The position numbers were made by a program, and so were the translations under genes. A stretch of 35,808 nt of DNA from Pseudoneurospora amorphoporcata (taxonomy: Eukaryota; Ascomycota; Sordariomycetes; Sordariales; Sordariaceae), in the NCBI GenBank assembly GCA_033297205.1, contig MU859330.1, positions 1 to 35,808 of the forward strand, given 5' to 3'. The notes beneath the pieces are model-generated. The model saw only the letters and a program-made list of their open reading frames with translations, did not search any database and was not told the origin of the DNA. Each line of letters opens with the position of its first letter. Position 1 is the first letter of the stretch. Shown piece after piece: positions 1 to 9,028 of this stretch.

Positions 1-1309
1 GCTTCCGCTCCGCTTAGCTACAAGTGCATAGTTCACTGTAGCGTCCCTATACTAGTACTATCATTATAGGCTAGTTAGGGTATTGCAGCAAACAACTATA
101 AGTAACTGATAAAAGTCGTAGCGTATATCTCGGTGGGTTTAATTGGGAGCCTTAAAGGTAGTTACTATTGTTGTCTTTGTTTAGATTACCAGCCCCGCAC
201 TTTTGTCTGCGTTGGCGCGTGGAGAATAGGAGTCAACCGCGCATAATTCGAAGCATGATCATTGGCGGTGTTAGTCGCGCGACACCCAGTCACAGCCTTG
301 CCGGAGGTAAGGTGGGAATTTAGGACGAGCGTATAATGTCGTTTAATTGTCTCTATTAAGCATTTACTAATAGTATCTATATGAAATTTCGAATGTCCGG
401 CTCGAATTCTAGCAATATAACCCAAATCATCCAGACAAGGCAGCAGGATGCTTGTCGTCAAATTCATATCCCAAATTATTTCGGCGCCAATACAACTTAT
501 TCTTCATATCTCTCCCGATAGCGCAACTATCCAATATCTGCGAGCGTCTGCGTAACAACCACCGCAAATAATAGCAATAACACAGTATAGATAACCGAAA
601 GGGCTTTTTACATGCCAATCTACTATGGTCGAAGACGTTGTACTTCATTTAATATAGAATGATAGGTGAAGAGAATTTCTTTACGGATTATATTTTAAAA
701 TAAAAGTTCAGGATATCCCCCGATTTTTTGTTACCTTATTCACGCATTTACCTCCTATCCTTATATCATTAAACTTGGACATATCAGTTGTCAACTCGTC
801 AAAACCCTCATAGGAACAGACATCACACTACTCTACGCACATTTATTCTCCTCTTCCGACTTTTGGACCCGAATTTAATCCCGATCACGTACCTATAGTC
901 GACAAATTCTTTAACATTTTGGAAACGAAGCCATATACACGACATCCAAGAGACCTAAATTCAACACCAGCCTCAATGGATCATACTAACCCCGTTCACC
1001 TATCTCATCCGCAATCCGAAAAGGACTTTCTATCTCAATACTACGCTAGGCTCTCCTTAGCGGACACGGATGCGGACAAAAAATCTCTTATTCCTACAAG
1101 TGCCCCTTCCACTATCACGATTACACCTAAAGCGCCAGCCCAACAATCCCAGATTGCTACAAAGACTACGGGCACGGAGCTATAGGCCTTACCATTACTA
1201 CGGTTACGGGCATCGCGAGCACATCCACGCGTACTATAACCGGACCGGACGGAACCGTCCTCGTCCTTCCTCCTATCCCCGCTTACCCCGGCTATGAACT
1301 CTCCTGCAA
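1..1309. other. AT-rich degenerate DNA, no recognisable gene
   Basis: No reading frame with a recognisable domain was found. A short open frame from 919 to 1185 (plus) is rich in Ser, Thr and Pro. It lies directly upstream of the gag-like relic, so it may be the low-complexity N-terminal end of the same element, but I cannot show this. The stretch is rich in TA dinucleotides and stop codons, as expected for RIP-degraded repeats. Confidence 0.4.
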
Positions 1310-2060
1310 ATAGCTAAAGCGATGGAAGATTATACGATCGAGTATTGTTGCGACTATATGAAGGCTAAGAATTTGCTTAGAGGTAAGGTAAGTAAATGAG
1401 TAGCAAAAAGTTGGATGAGGAATTGGAAACTTACCATCGCTGGGTCGTGGCAAAGGTCCTCGAGAACACTTAGGAGAAGCTCATAGAATTGTTGCAAAAT
1501 GAACTTAGTAGGACACTTTCTATAAGAGGTTCATAGAGGAGGTCGGCGGATTATCAGACCATCAGCTTCGGACGATCAAACTCGCATAAGCCTTGGGTTT
1601 GCTACTTCCGTTGGATTTACCGACCGTCTTGCTAATGAGCTAAAGCCGGTGCTTATTAGTAACGATGAGCGTAGGCGTTACAATATAATGTCTCTAAATG
1701 AATTTCTAATCAATCCGCTTACAAAGTTAGACTTTTAGTCATATTACAAAGTAGAGGCCAGGAGACTATGGTTGAGAATAGCAACAGTCATACAATATTA
1801 GCCCATCACGACTTTTTAAACAACCAACTATATTTTAACCCATTATTTAAATATTTCCCAAACTATTTCCCTTTCTTCTTTCTTATCCTTATCCAATTCA
1901 ACATTTTAGTAACATCCCTTAGCCTTTCCTATTATATTACGGAGGAGAGAGAGCGATATTATCTACTTGAACCCCGCCTGCTAGTACTTTGGGCTACTGT
2001 AGTATGGTAGAACGGATGCTTATAAAACGGCGTATTAATAATATTAGTTACCAGCGGTAT
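1310..2060 (+). pseudogene. Degenerate retrotransposon gag-like relic
   Basis: Fragments in shifting plus-strand frames read like a capsid/gag region: a segment beginning FYKRFIEEVGGLSDHQLR at about 1518, then DRLANELKPVLISNDERRRY and MSLNEFL around 1630-1710. A later patch near 1970 has spaced Cys, Tyr and Gly residues that could be a ruined CCHC knuckle. Frames change at least twice and stops are frequent, many of them TAG or TAA where Gln or Trp would fit. The family assignment rests on general gag style (charged helices, then an aromatic Pro-rich linker) and not on a conserved motif. It could be a different repeat. It is unrelated in sequence to the Gag of the two gypsy copies in this window. 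Confidence 0.3.
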
Positions 2061-4172
2061 TATTATTCGTTTGATACCCTGCGCCTATATTGAAATTTAT
2101 AAACCCGCCTCCCGAGTTGTAAAACTGATCTATTACGAACTTAAACGACACAAGGGCTAACTAAGCCGTCAGGACCCGACTGCTCGCTTGTAATAACTAG
2201 CGTAGCCTTTAGGAGGGCAAGTACCGACTTAAAAGGGTGCTTACTAACGTATAGGCTTATAGTAAGTAGGGTTTACGGTAAGTTAACACTATAAGTAAGC
2301 TATTACTACTATGAGCATTGAGGCACAGGAATCAGACGTAGGCACTTAGATATAAAGGGACGACTAGAAAACTTAAATTGTTAAATAGTTCGACAGTAGT
2401 CAATTAATTATTATTACCGAGACTAGTATTACGTACGCATACTTGTTATGAACCTTTTGGCTTTACCGAACGACTCTAATAGTTTACTACCTTCAGCTAT
2501 CTCATTTAGGCAGATCAGACTACCGTTCGTCACATAATCCCGTCCCACATACCACCTATTACACGGACATTTGCCCACAATTCTAAGTTAAGGTTACCAA
2601 AGCTTAGCAGAGCCTCAACGCCTAGCATCAATTAGCCTTATAAATACCCGGCGGCCGCAGGCCGCGGGAATCAACCTCACTTCGGCCAGACTCTAAATTA
2701 CCGGCATTGCTTACTCTTGGACTAGAGGGACAAAGAAGGCGAGTGAGAGAAGATGTTGTATTAAGAAGAAAACAGAGCTACGAACGATCGCGGGGAAAAA
2801 GCTAGCTAAGCGTGGTAGTGCTAGGAAGAAGTAGGCCCAGCCCGGTAAGCACGGCTGATCGTGAGCCGGCTGGGCATAAGACTTACCCAAGTCCCTCTCG
2901 ACGCCATCAGGCTAGCGAGCCAACTATCGAACTGCCGACGACGCTAATAAGCATCACGAGGCAGTCCCCTAGCTATCATAGAAAGCAATCCCGGCCAACC
3001 AAGCAAGAAGCAGAGCGACCAAATAAATGCCAGTACTAAAAGAAGGAAGGAGAATAGATAAAACACTTAGGAAGATCTATATGTATAAACATCTACATAT
3101 ATAAAGATCGTATAAAGATCACTAGATAAATACCTCGAGGCCTCAGGCAACAAGGCTTGGTACGTACCTTAATACGTACCAAATCTCTTTAATATAAGAA
3201 GGCCTTAAAACCCAGCCTTCGTTTGAAGGTTAAGAGGATTAATAAATCCTTTAAGACCAAAGTAGTTTATTAGCTAAATTGAATTACTATTTTAAGCCCT
3301 AAATACGGCCCTTGTTATACTACTTATCCCTCGAGTCTTATTTCTCTCATCGGAAAGAGATAACTCTATCGATAACCCTCCACCTACCGGTAGTAGCAAT
3401 AGAAGCTCCTTTGCGTATGCCGCCGCCGTCGCTGCCGTATAGCCCTACCACTTCTTATTTTTGTACGAGTCCATATAGTCGTAGAGTCGCCGGATGACTA
3501 GACCCTAGTAGTCGCTTACTCTAGTCCCTCCTCCGAGACTATATAGGGTATCGCGGGTAGACTCGACGTTAGGTACGAATATGGATATATATAGTTGTAC
3601 GAAGAGAGGAAGGAAGTAGTGTGCCAGCCAGGTCTTATATAGAGGGCATAGCTAAGCACGTACAACGTACGTAGCACGTAGTTACGTACTGTACCTATTA
3701 TAGGCTAATTTTATAATACAGAGCGTCCTTAAGTATAGTATATAACAATTCGTTATTGTCCTACGAAGCTAACTCTGGTTGTACGCAGGATAGGAATAAG
3801 TAGGGTCGTAAAGAGCCCTACTTACCTACTAGCCAATGACGGCTACCTACCGCTATCTCACTAGCAGCGGCCTAGCAGCTTACATTAGTCATCGGTTGAA
3901 CTTAGCTATAATTGAGCAACCTAGGCAGTCATGGGCTAATCCGATGGCATAAGTAGGAAAACTGTTTTGAACTGTATAGGCATTCTAATAAAATTCCGAA
4001 GGAGAAGGGCTTCCGCGGCTTCTTCAACCTCGGGTTTCTTTAGTTTAAGAAAATCCAGAAAGGAGTTTGAGCGTTGAAGGCTGAAAGTCGAAGGCTTGAA
4101 GTAGCTCAAGTATGAGAACCTTTATGAGATGGATTACGAAATGATGGGAATGATAATGATGTATTGAGTGAT
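2061..4172. other. Degenerate AT-rich stretch without a supported gene
   Basis: I see no coherent coding frame. Basic, Pro/Ser-rich open segments around 2812-3039 could be the tail of the retroelement relic upstream. The stretch contains an inverted repeat (listed separately) and many ACGTAC/GTACGT words around 3655-3700. A TATA-like AATATAAGAAGG word occurs near 3190, close to the inverted repeat. This might mark an old LTR, but no matching partner or target duplication was found. Confidence 0.3.
3157..3182. repeat. Perfect 10-bp inverted repeat (hairpin)
   Basis: TTGGTACGTA, a 6-nt spacer (CCTTAA), then TACGTACCAA. The arms are perfectly complementary, which stands out in otherwise decayed DNA. 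It could be an LTR-internal palindrome or a protein-binding site. No function is claimed. Confidence 0.5.
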
Positions 4173-4221
4173 CCAGCTAACTGAAGCTGGAGGGGATCGC
4201 CAGCTATATAGAGCTGGCGAT
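4173..4221. repeat. Two consecutive hairpins with a shared stem core
   Basis: The first hairpin is CCAGCT / AGCTGG (4173-4178 and 4185-4190) with a 6-nt loop. Six bases later comes a stronger one, ATCGCCAGCT / AGCTGGCGAT (4196-4205 and 4212-4221), again with a 6-nt loop and a perfect 10-bp stem. Both share the CCAGCT/AGCTGG core. It might be part of an RNA or a palindromic repeat unit. Confidence 0.5.
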
Positions 4222-4892
4222 ACAAAGAGGAGGAAAGTCTATAAACGAAAGGATTCTAGGAAGTACCAAATCCGCTATTAAGGAAGGGTATAAAGCAAAG
4301 AGCCCTAGAGCGCAAAGGACTAACGGTCTGTGCAGCAAACGCCCAGAATCTTCTTACAACCTTTCTGAATTGTACTAGCGTAAGATTCCAAAGGAGAAAG
4401 ACACTTAAAATCTGCGGTACGATTGACTCGGGGAAGATTGTCATTAATAAGATTCTGAAAGGGAAGAATCAACTTTCGTAATTTCCTCAACTTAGTACTT
4501 CTTTAGGGCGGGTTTCTCGCACGGCGAAGCCTCCTTTCTTCATTCCTCCAATCTTAAAAATCCACAATTCCCTGCCGCACGTCAAACCCCGTATCCACGA
4601 CATAATATCGACTATCTAGGACCCGAAAAGATTGACTGAAAGCTTGAGCACAAAGCGAGGCATTGTTACTAGAGCCCTCTACGCCTGCTAGAATATATAA
4701 GTATATTCTGTTACTTTTAACTATTGCGAATACATTCTACGTAATATTACCATTACCGTCCTTCCAATATTACTGTTGAGATATATAACGACTAAGGGGA
4801 CTTCCAATAAGATAGGAAGCAATAGGGTGTAAATAATAAAGATTAAAGAATAGATTAAAATTAATTCTTATAGGAGGAAAGATTATAAAAAA
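4222..4892. other. No gene seen downstream of the HET-ANK gene
   Basis: AT-rich sequence between the hairpins and the 3' end of the HET-ankyrin pseudogene. The short open frame at 4256-4444 (minus) has no recognisable domain. The stretch probably includes the 3' flank of the pseudogene. Confidence 0.35.
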
Positions 4893-6734
4893 CTAACTCG
4901 AGGTGGAGTTGTCCTCTAAGCCTGCTTCTTAGGATGCAAGGCTAAATAGCTTAACAACCGCCTCATGCCTATTTTCTGCCACCCAATGCAGTGCTATCCA
5001 TCTAAACTAGTCCTTAAGATCTGCGTTAACTTTGCTAGTATCGAGAAGTAGTTTAATAACTACCTCATACCTATACCTTACCGCCGAATACAACGCTGTC
5101 CATCTACCCCGGTCCTAAGTATTTGCGTTAACTTTGCCAGTATCGAGAAGCAGCTTAACAACCGCCTCATACCCCCTCTTTGCCGCTATATGCAGCGCTG
5201 TCCGTCTAGCCCCATCCTTAAGATCTACATCAACTTTGCCAGTATCGAGAAGTAGCTTAACAACCGCCTTATACCCCTTCTCTACTACTATATGCAGCGC
5301 TGTCCGTCCAGCCCTATCCTTAGGATTTATATTAACCTTGCTAATATTGAGAAGTAGCTTAATAACCGCTTTATGCCCATACTTCGCCGCTATATACAGC
5401 GCTGTCTGTCCATTCTCATCCTTAGGATCTGCGTCAACCTTGCTAATATCGAAAAGCATCTTAACGATCGCTTCATAGCCTTTTTGCTCTGCAAACTACA
5501 GCGCCGTCTATAGCTCCTTCTTATACAAGTTGACCTTGCTAGTGTCGAGAAGCAATTTTACGACCGTTTTATGCCCGTTTCCTACCGCTAAGCATAGAAG
5601 CGTCCATTGGCCCTTATCCTCAATAAGTTGATTTACCATTGTTTCCTTTACATCTTCCTTTTCTAAATCCTCGGGACCTAAGCAAGTCTTTTTTAGATTG
5701 CTCGTACTCTTTAATGCCCTCTCAAAAACCGCCGTTTCTTCCCAAAGATTCTTCACTATAACTTCATACTGTTTCACCTCTTGTAATGCCAATCTAACAT
5801 TCCGTATCCTAGTCGCCGCATTTCAACAACCTTCCAATCCTATCTTTAAATACTCTAGAATGCTTACAAAGTAGTCGTGGTTATTTTTATCTTGCTGCTT
5901 GTTTGGATCTAGATCCCAATCCCAGACAAGTAGAAAATTATATAGAAAGACTATTATCAATTGTAAAAGTTCTAACCACTTGATATCTCCGGTTGTAGCT
6001 TGTAAATCGCTTACTAAGGAAACTGCAATCATTATAATTGCCTAGTGATTATTGTATGGCTTGAGGATCGTGGGTTTTAACGCTCCTTGAAGAAAGCAAA
6101 TAACATCTCCTTTTTGGACGGATTTTACCGTAGTCGGGAGGGTCCAAGAAGAACCCCATACTTCCTTCACGCAAATATAGCTAGGGGCATTCCTCCAAGT
6201 AATAGCCACATCTTATCTATCTTCTCCAGTAGCATTTCTCTTAACCGAGGACACTTCGCCAAGAATGCAGCCCTTACCTTTAATGATAGTAATCTCTTTA
6301 TCGTCCGAAAGGCTGATAGTAACCAATTCAAATAGGAAAAAGTAGATGAGTTTATTAAAGAGTTATTTCCACGAAATCTTATAGTCGGCGAATAATCCTA
6401 CTACGATTAGATTATTAGAGCTCATACCAAACAAGGCATATACTTTATCGCGACGATTCGTAACTTCGCGGGTATAGTACATCTCTATCAGTTCACCCAA
6501 AGGGCGTATATCAAGAAAAAAGTTGTCTGCCTAACTGATTGCGTAGACGTATTTGGGCCGGAAGATTGCGCCCCGTATGAAGTAGGTTACCAAAAGGATT
6601 CGAGCCCGCAGGTCTACGCCGAGTTCATTAGAGAGGTTCAATACATCCAAGCCTAAGCAGAATACAAATCCGTCAACCTCAACAGAACCACACTTAATCA
6701 AGATATAGCGAGCTACGGCAACTTCCTAAAGCAC

Positions 6735-6789
6735 CTACATTAATTTGTTAGTTTCCTTAATTATAATACTTTGACATTAGTTCCCTTAC
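6735..6789 (-). other. 55-bp spliceosomal intron in the HET-ANK gene
   Basis: On the minus strand it begins GTAAGG, has a CTAAC branch-point-like word and ends ATGTAG. Removing it moves the frame from HET motif ...RIW directly to VL-stop-EVA, where the stop replaces the Gln of the conserved RIWVLQEVA motif. The frame change across it is exactly what the intron length predicts. Confidence 0.8.
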
Positions 6790-7270
6790 CCAAATGCGCT
6801 GAAACCACGATCGTTAAAGCAGTACAAGGATTCCCGCGTTATTATCTAATCGTCTTATAGACAACTCGGCTACGATGCGTATTTCTTCGAGCGCTCGGTC
6901 GCTACCGGCTGCCTCCTCTCCAAGCCAAACAATTACGCGACTTGCTTTAGCGTAAATCTTCGCCATAGATTGAACTTGGTGTCCTTTTTCTTCGTTGTCT
7001 CCTTAGTTGATGCAAATGGCATCTATCTATATAATTCATTGAATAGAGTGATCTCGAAAATATAACAGCGCTACGTAAAGGTTTTTTCCAACCTTCAATT
7101 CGTACCCGTTTATAAAGATAGAATAAGGCTTGTCCTTAAAGCCCTATATATAGGATAAGGCTACGTACGAACGAGTGCTTTTTAAGTCCAATGTAGTACA
7201 GAAGAGCTTATAGCGTATTGTGGTGTCTTCGTTTTTAGGCGGCAATAGTTGAAGCAAGCGAATATAGCTA

Positions 7271-7275
7271 CGTAA
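7271..7275. repeat. Target-site duplication (left) of gypsy copy A
   Basis: CGTAA immediately before the 5' LTR. The identical CGTAA occurs at 13280-13284 immediately after the 3' LTR. A 5-bp duplication is normal for Ty3/gypsy integrase. Confidence 0.95.
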
Positions 7276-7587
7276 TGTTATAGGTCTGGCGCCCAGTACT
7301 AGCATCTGGCACACGGTTAGCCAGACGACGAGTGCCGGCAATGCACGCCAAGCCGGCAAGGCACCGGCAGGCTCAGAGCCCGTTGGTCCCCTCCAGCCTC
7401 CATACGATTACATACCTAGACCGTGGGGCTGCCTCAGGCAGTCAGGCACCTATACCAGCGCACGGCCTTAAAGGATAGGCGACAAGGTCCGCCCTACGGG
7501 CCAGTCTTTCTTCTCTTTTCTTCTCGTAGAACCTTAATTGATTATCTTGGTGTCAGCACCTGCGTACCGCTCTGTTGTCCCCTTACA
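7276..7587 (+). repeat. 5' LTR of gypsy copy A
   Basis: 312 bp, starting TGTTATAGG and ending CCCCTTACA. By hand alignment it differs from the 3' LTR at only three positions, and all three are C in the 3' copy and T here. Two turn CA into TA at the very start (TGTCACAGG to TGTTATAGG). The TG...CA end form is kept. Confidence 0.95.
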
Positions 7588-7654
7588 TTAGGTTCTACCA
7601 CTTACAAGGAAGGACTGCCTGCAGCTGTAAGCGCGGTAATATATTGGCATTGGA
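7588..7654 (+). other. Leader of gypsy copy A, expected primer-binding region
   Basis: The bases directly after the 5' LTR read TTAGGTTCTACCACTTACAA. A primer-binding site should lie here, and a tRNA-complementary TGG start may have been altered to TAG by mutation. I cannot assign the tRNA. The corresponding part of copy B lies beyond the window, so it cannot be compared. Confidence 0.35.
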
Positions 7655-9001
7655 ATGGTTTCTTTTACGGTACCTAACGATAATAATACCGACATCGACA
7701 TGGAAGAATTTCACGACCCCTAGTCTCCCGCCGAGAGAGCTGGAGACACCACCGAAAATACAGATAGTACTAACGCTACCGGCCTGCTCAGCTTACTCGC
7801 GCGTGCGCTGCAGACGAGTCCCGAGTTCAGGAATAAAGTCAAGTCTATAATTCCTTTTTCCACCTACTCCTAACCTACCTTCAAACTTGCGTTCGACTTT
7901 CTTGCTAAGCAGGACTCTAGCAGCAAGCAAGACAAAGAGAGACCTAAGCCTAGAGACGACGACGATTCCGATGACGACCCCAAACCCTACCGGCGCAAGC
8001 TTCTCGATTTCCCTAAGTGGGACGGCAAGCTTAACACTTTTATGTTCTACTACAACAAATTCGTTAAAACTTATAACGCTGATTTCCGAAAGGGTCTTCG
8101 TACCGATATGGAAGTAGTATGGATTGAAATCCTCAATACCCTACCCGACGAGAAGCAATAGCGCCTTGAAGGGTACTGGACCCACCGAACCCTTACCGGC
8201 CAAGAGAACCCGGCCGAGTTGTTCGAGCAGATCCGACAAGTCTTCGGCATTCGTTATACCCAAGACCAGGCTCTCGACAACCTCACCCGCATGCGACAAC
8301 GGGATGGTGAACCGTTCTCCGACTTCTACGCTAACTTCGACGACGAACTCTTGAAGTCAGGTGGTTACGATTGGGATAGCCGAGCCAAACTTGGTTTCCT
8401 TCGTCGCGCTATTAATAAGAGGTTTAGTGATCAGCTCTTCATGATTCAGTTGTCCGATGATTACCTGACTTGTGTGGATCAGCTTCAGAACATTGCTCGC
8501 CAATACGAAAAAACTGCTGAGTTCTGGTCCCTCTACTAAGCCTTCCTGCGAAAGAGAGGTAGTAAGGACCGGCGGTCTATAACATACCTACCCGTTTCAT
8601 CGGGTGTCAGTGCGAGCCCTCCCAGCCAGCGCCAGTCTTTATACGCCCAAAGTCCGGCTTCCCTAGGTCCAGCTCCTGGGTATAGATTCGATGCCGACGG
8701 CGATGTTATTATGGCCTCAATAAACATTCGAGGAGCTCGAGGTAGTGGCACCTCCCAGCGCCGAGCCCGAGCTAAATGGGTAACTATGGAGGAGCGTGAT
8801 AAGCGTAAGGCTGAAGGCCGTTGTATCCGCTGTGGCGCTACGGGCTATATTATCGCTAGGTGTCCCTATCTCCCACTTGTTAATCCCTAAAATAATAAGA
8901 GCGTCCGCGTCCAGGCTACCTATGTGGCCCCGCTGTTGGAAGAAGAGGAAGACACTGGGGATATTCTAGATACCTCCGATGTGGAGCAGGGAAAAGAGTA
9001 G
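7655..9001 (+). pseudogene. gag: Gag pseudogene of gypsy copy A
   Basis: 448 codons from the ATG at 7655 to TAG at 8999, one frame throughout. It encodes the structural capsid/nucleocapsid protein. An acidic N-terminal region is followed by the capsid-like core (about 8000-8560), a Pro/Ser linker and one CCHC knuckle at 8822-8863, spaced C-X2-C-X4-H-X4-C. Here the His is Tyr (CIRCGATGYIIARC); copy B keeps His. Premature stops are at 7721, 7871, 8159, 8537 and 8888. Where copy B covers the site it has CAA at 7871, 8159, 8537 and 8888. The ATG is the first in this frame downstream of the LTR, but the true start could not be checked against copy B. The stop codon lies inside the -1 frameshift signal. 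Confidence 0.88.
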
Positions 9002-9028
9002 CTCCGGTGTAAAGTCGGGCACCGGAGC
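8989..9028 (+). promoter_or_regulatory. Programmed -1 ribosomal frameshift signal between gag and pol
   Basis: The slippery heptamer G GGA AAA (8989-8995, in the gag frame CAG GGA AAA) is followed by a 5-nt spacer and a perfect 9-bp stem: GCTCCGGTG (9001-9009) with CACCGGAGC (9020-9028) and a 10-nt loop. The gag stop TAG sits at the foot of the stem. A -1 slip leads exactly into the pol frame. This matches the X XXY YYZ plus stem-loop rule for -1 frameshifting. The same layout is present in copy B. Confidence 0.85.

Larger units (their letters stand above)
4893..7275 (-). pseudogene. HET-domain / ankyrin-repeat gene (main part), disrupted
   Basis: Heterokaryon-incompatibility (HET) domain followed by ankyrin repeats; such fungal proteins trigger cell death on non-self recognition. 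In the first exon (7275-6790) the HET motifs are clear: RSYIRLLQLLPP, then SYVALSY, DAICIN and KASRVIVWLGEEAAGSD, ending WFQRIW. An intron at 6789-6735 restores the classic RIWV/LQEVA junction. Exon 2 carries the HET C-terminal block (REVTNRRDKVYALFGMSS, near 6440-6500), a linker including SWTLPTTVKSVQKGDVICFL, and about seven ankyrin repeats (5640-4930; repeated core VVKLLLDT.KV). I count 16 premature stops, all consistent with Gln, Trp or Arg codons hit by C-to-T or G-to-A changes, and no frameshift once the intron is removed. The 5' end is cut off by gypsy copy A; its continuation is at 13280-13362. The terminal stop is taken as TAG at 4893-4895. Ankyrin and HET calls are firm; that they form one gene rests on the shared frame and normal domain order. 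Confidence 0.85.

Noticed and set aside
5134..5478. 114-residue plus-strand open frame over the ankyrin region
   Set aside because: Mirror image of the minus-strand ankyrin repeats; its Ser/Leu-rich repeats are simply the complement of the repeat DNA.
6087..6335. 82-residue plus-strand frame that looks coding-like
   Set aside because: It overlaps the HET-ANK exon 2 linker, whose minus-strand reading shows the expected HET C-terminal motifs on both sides in one frame.
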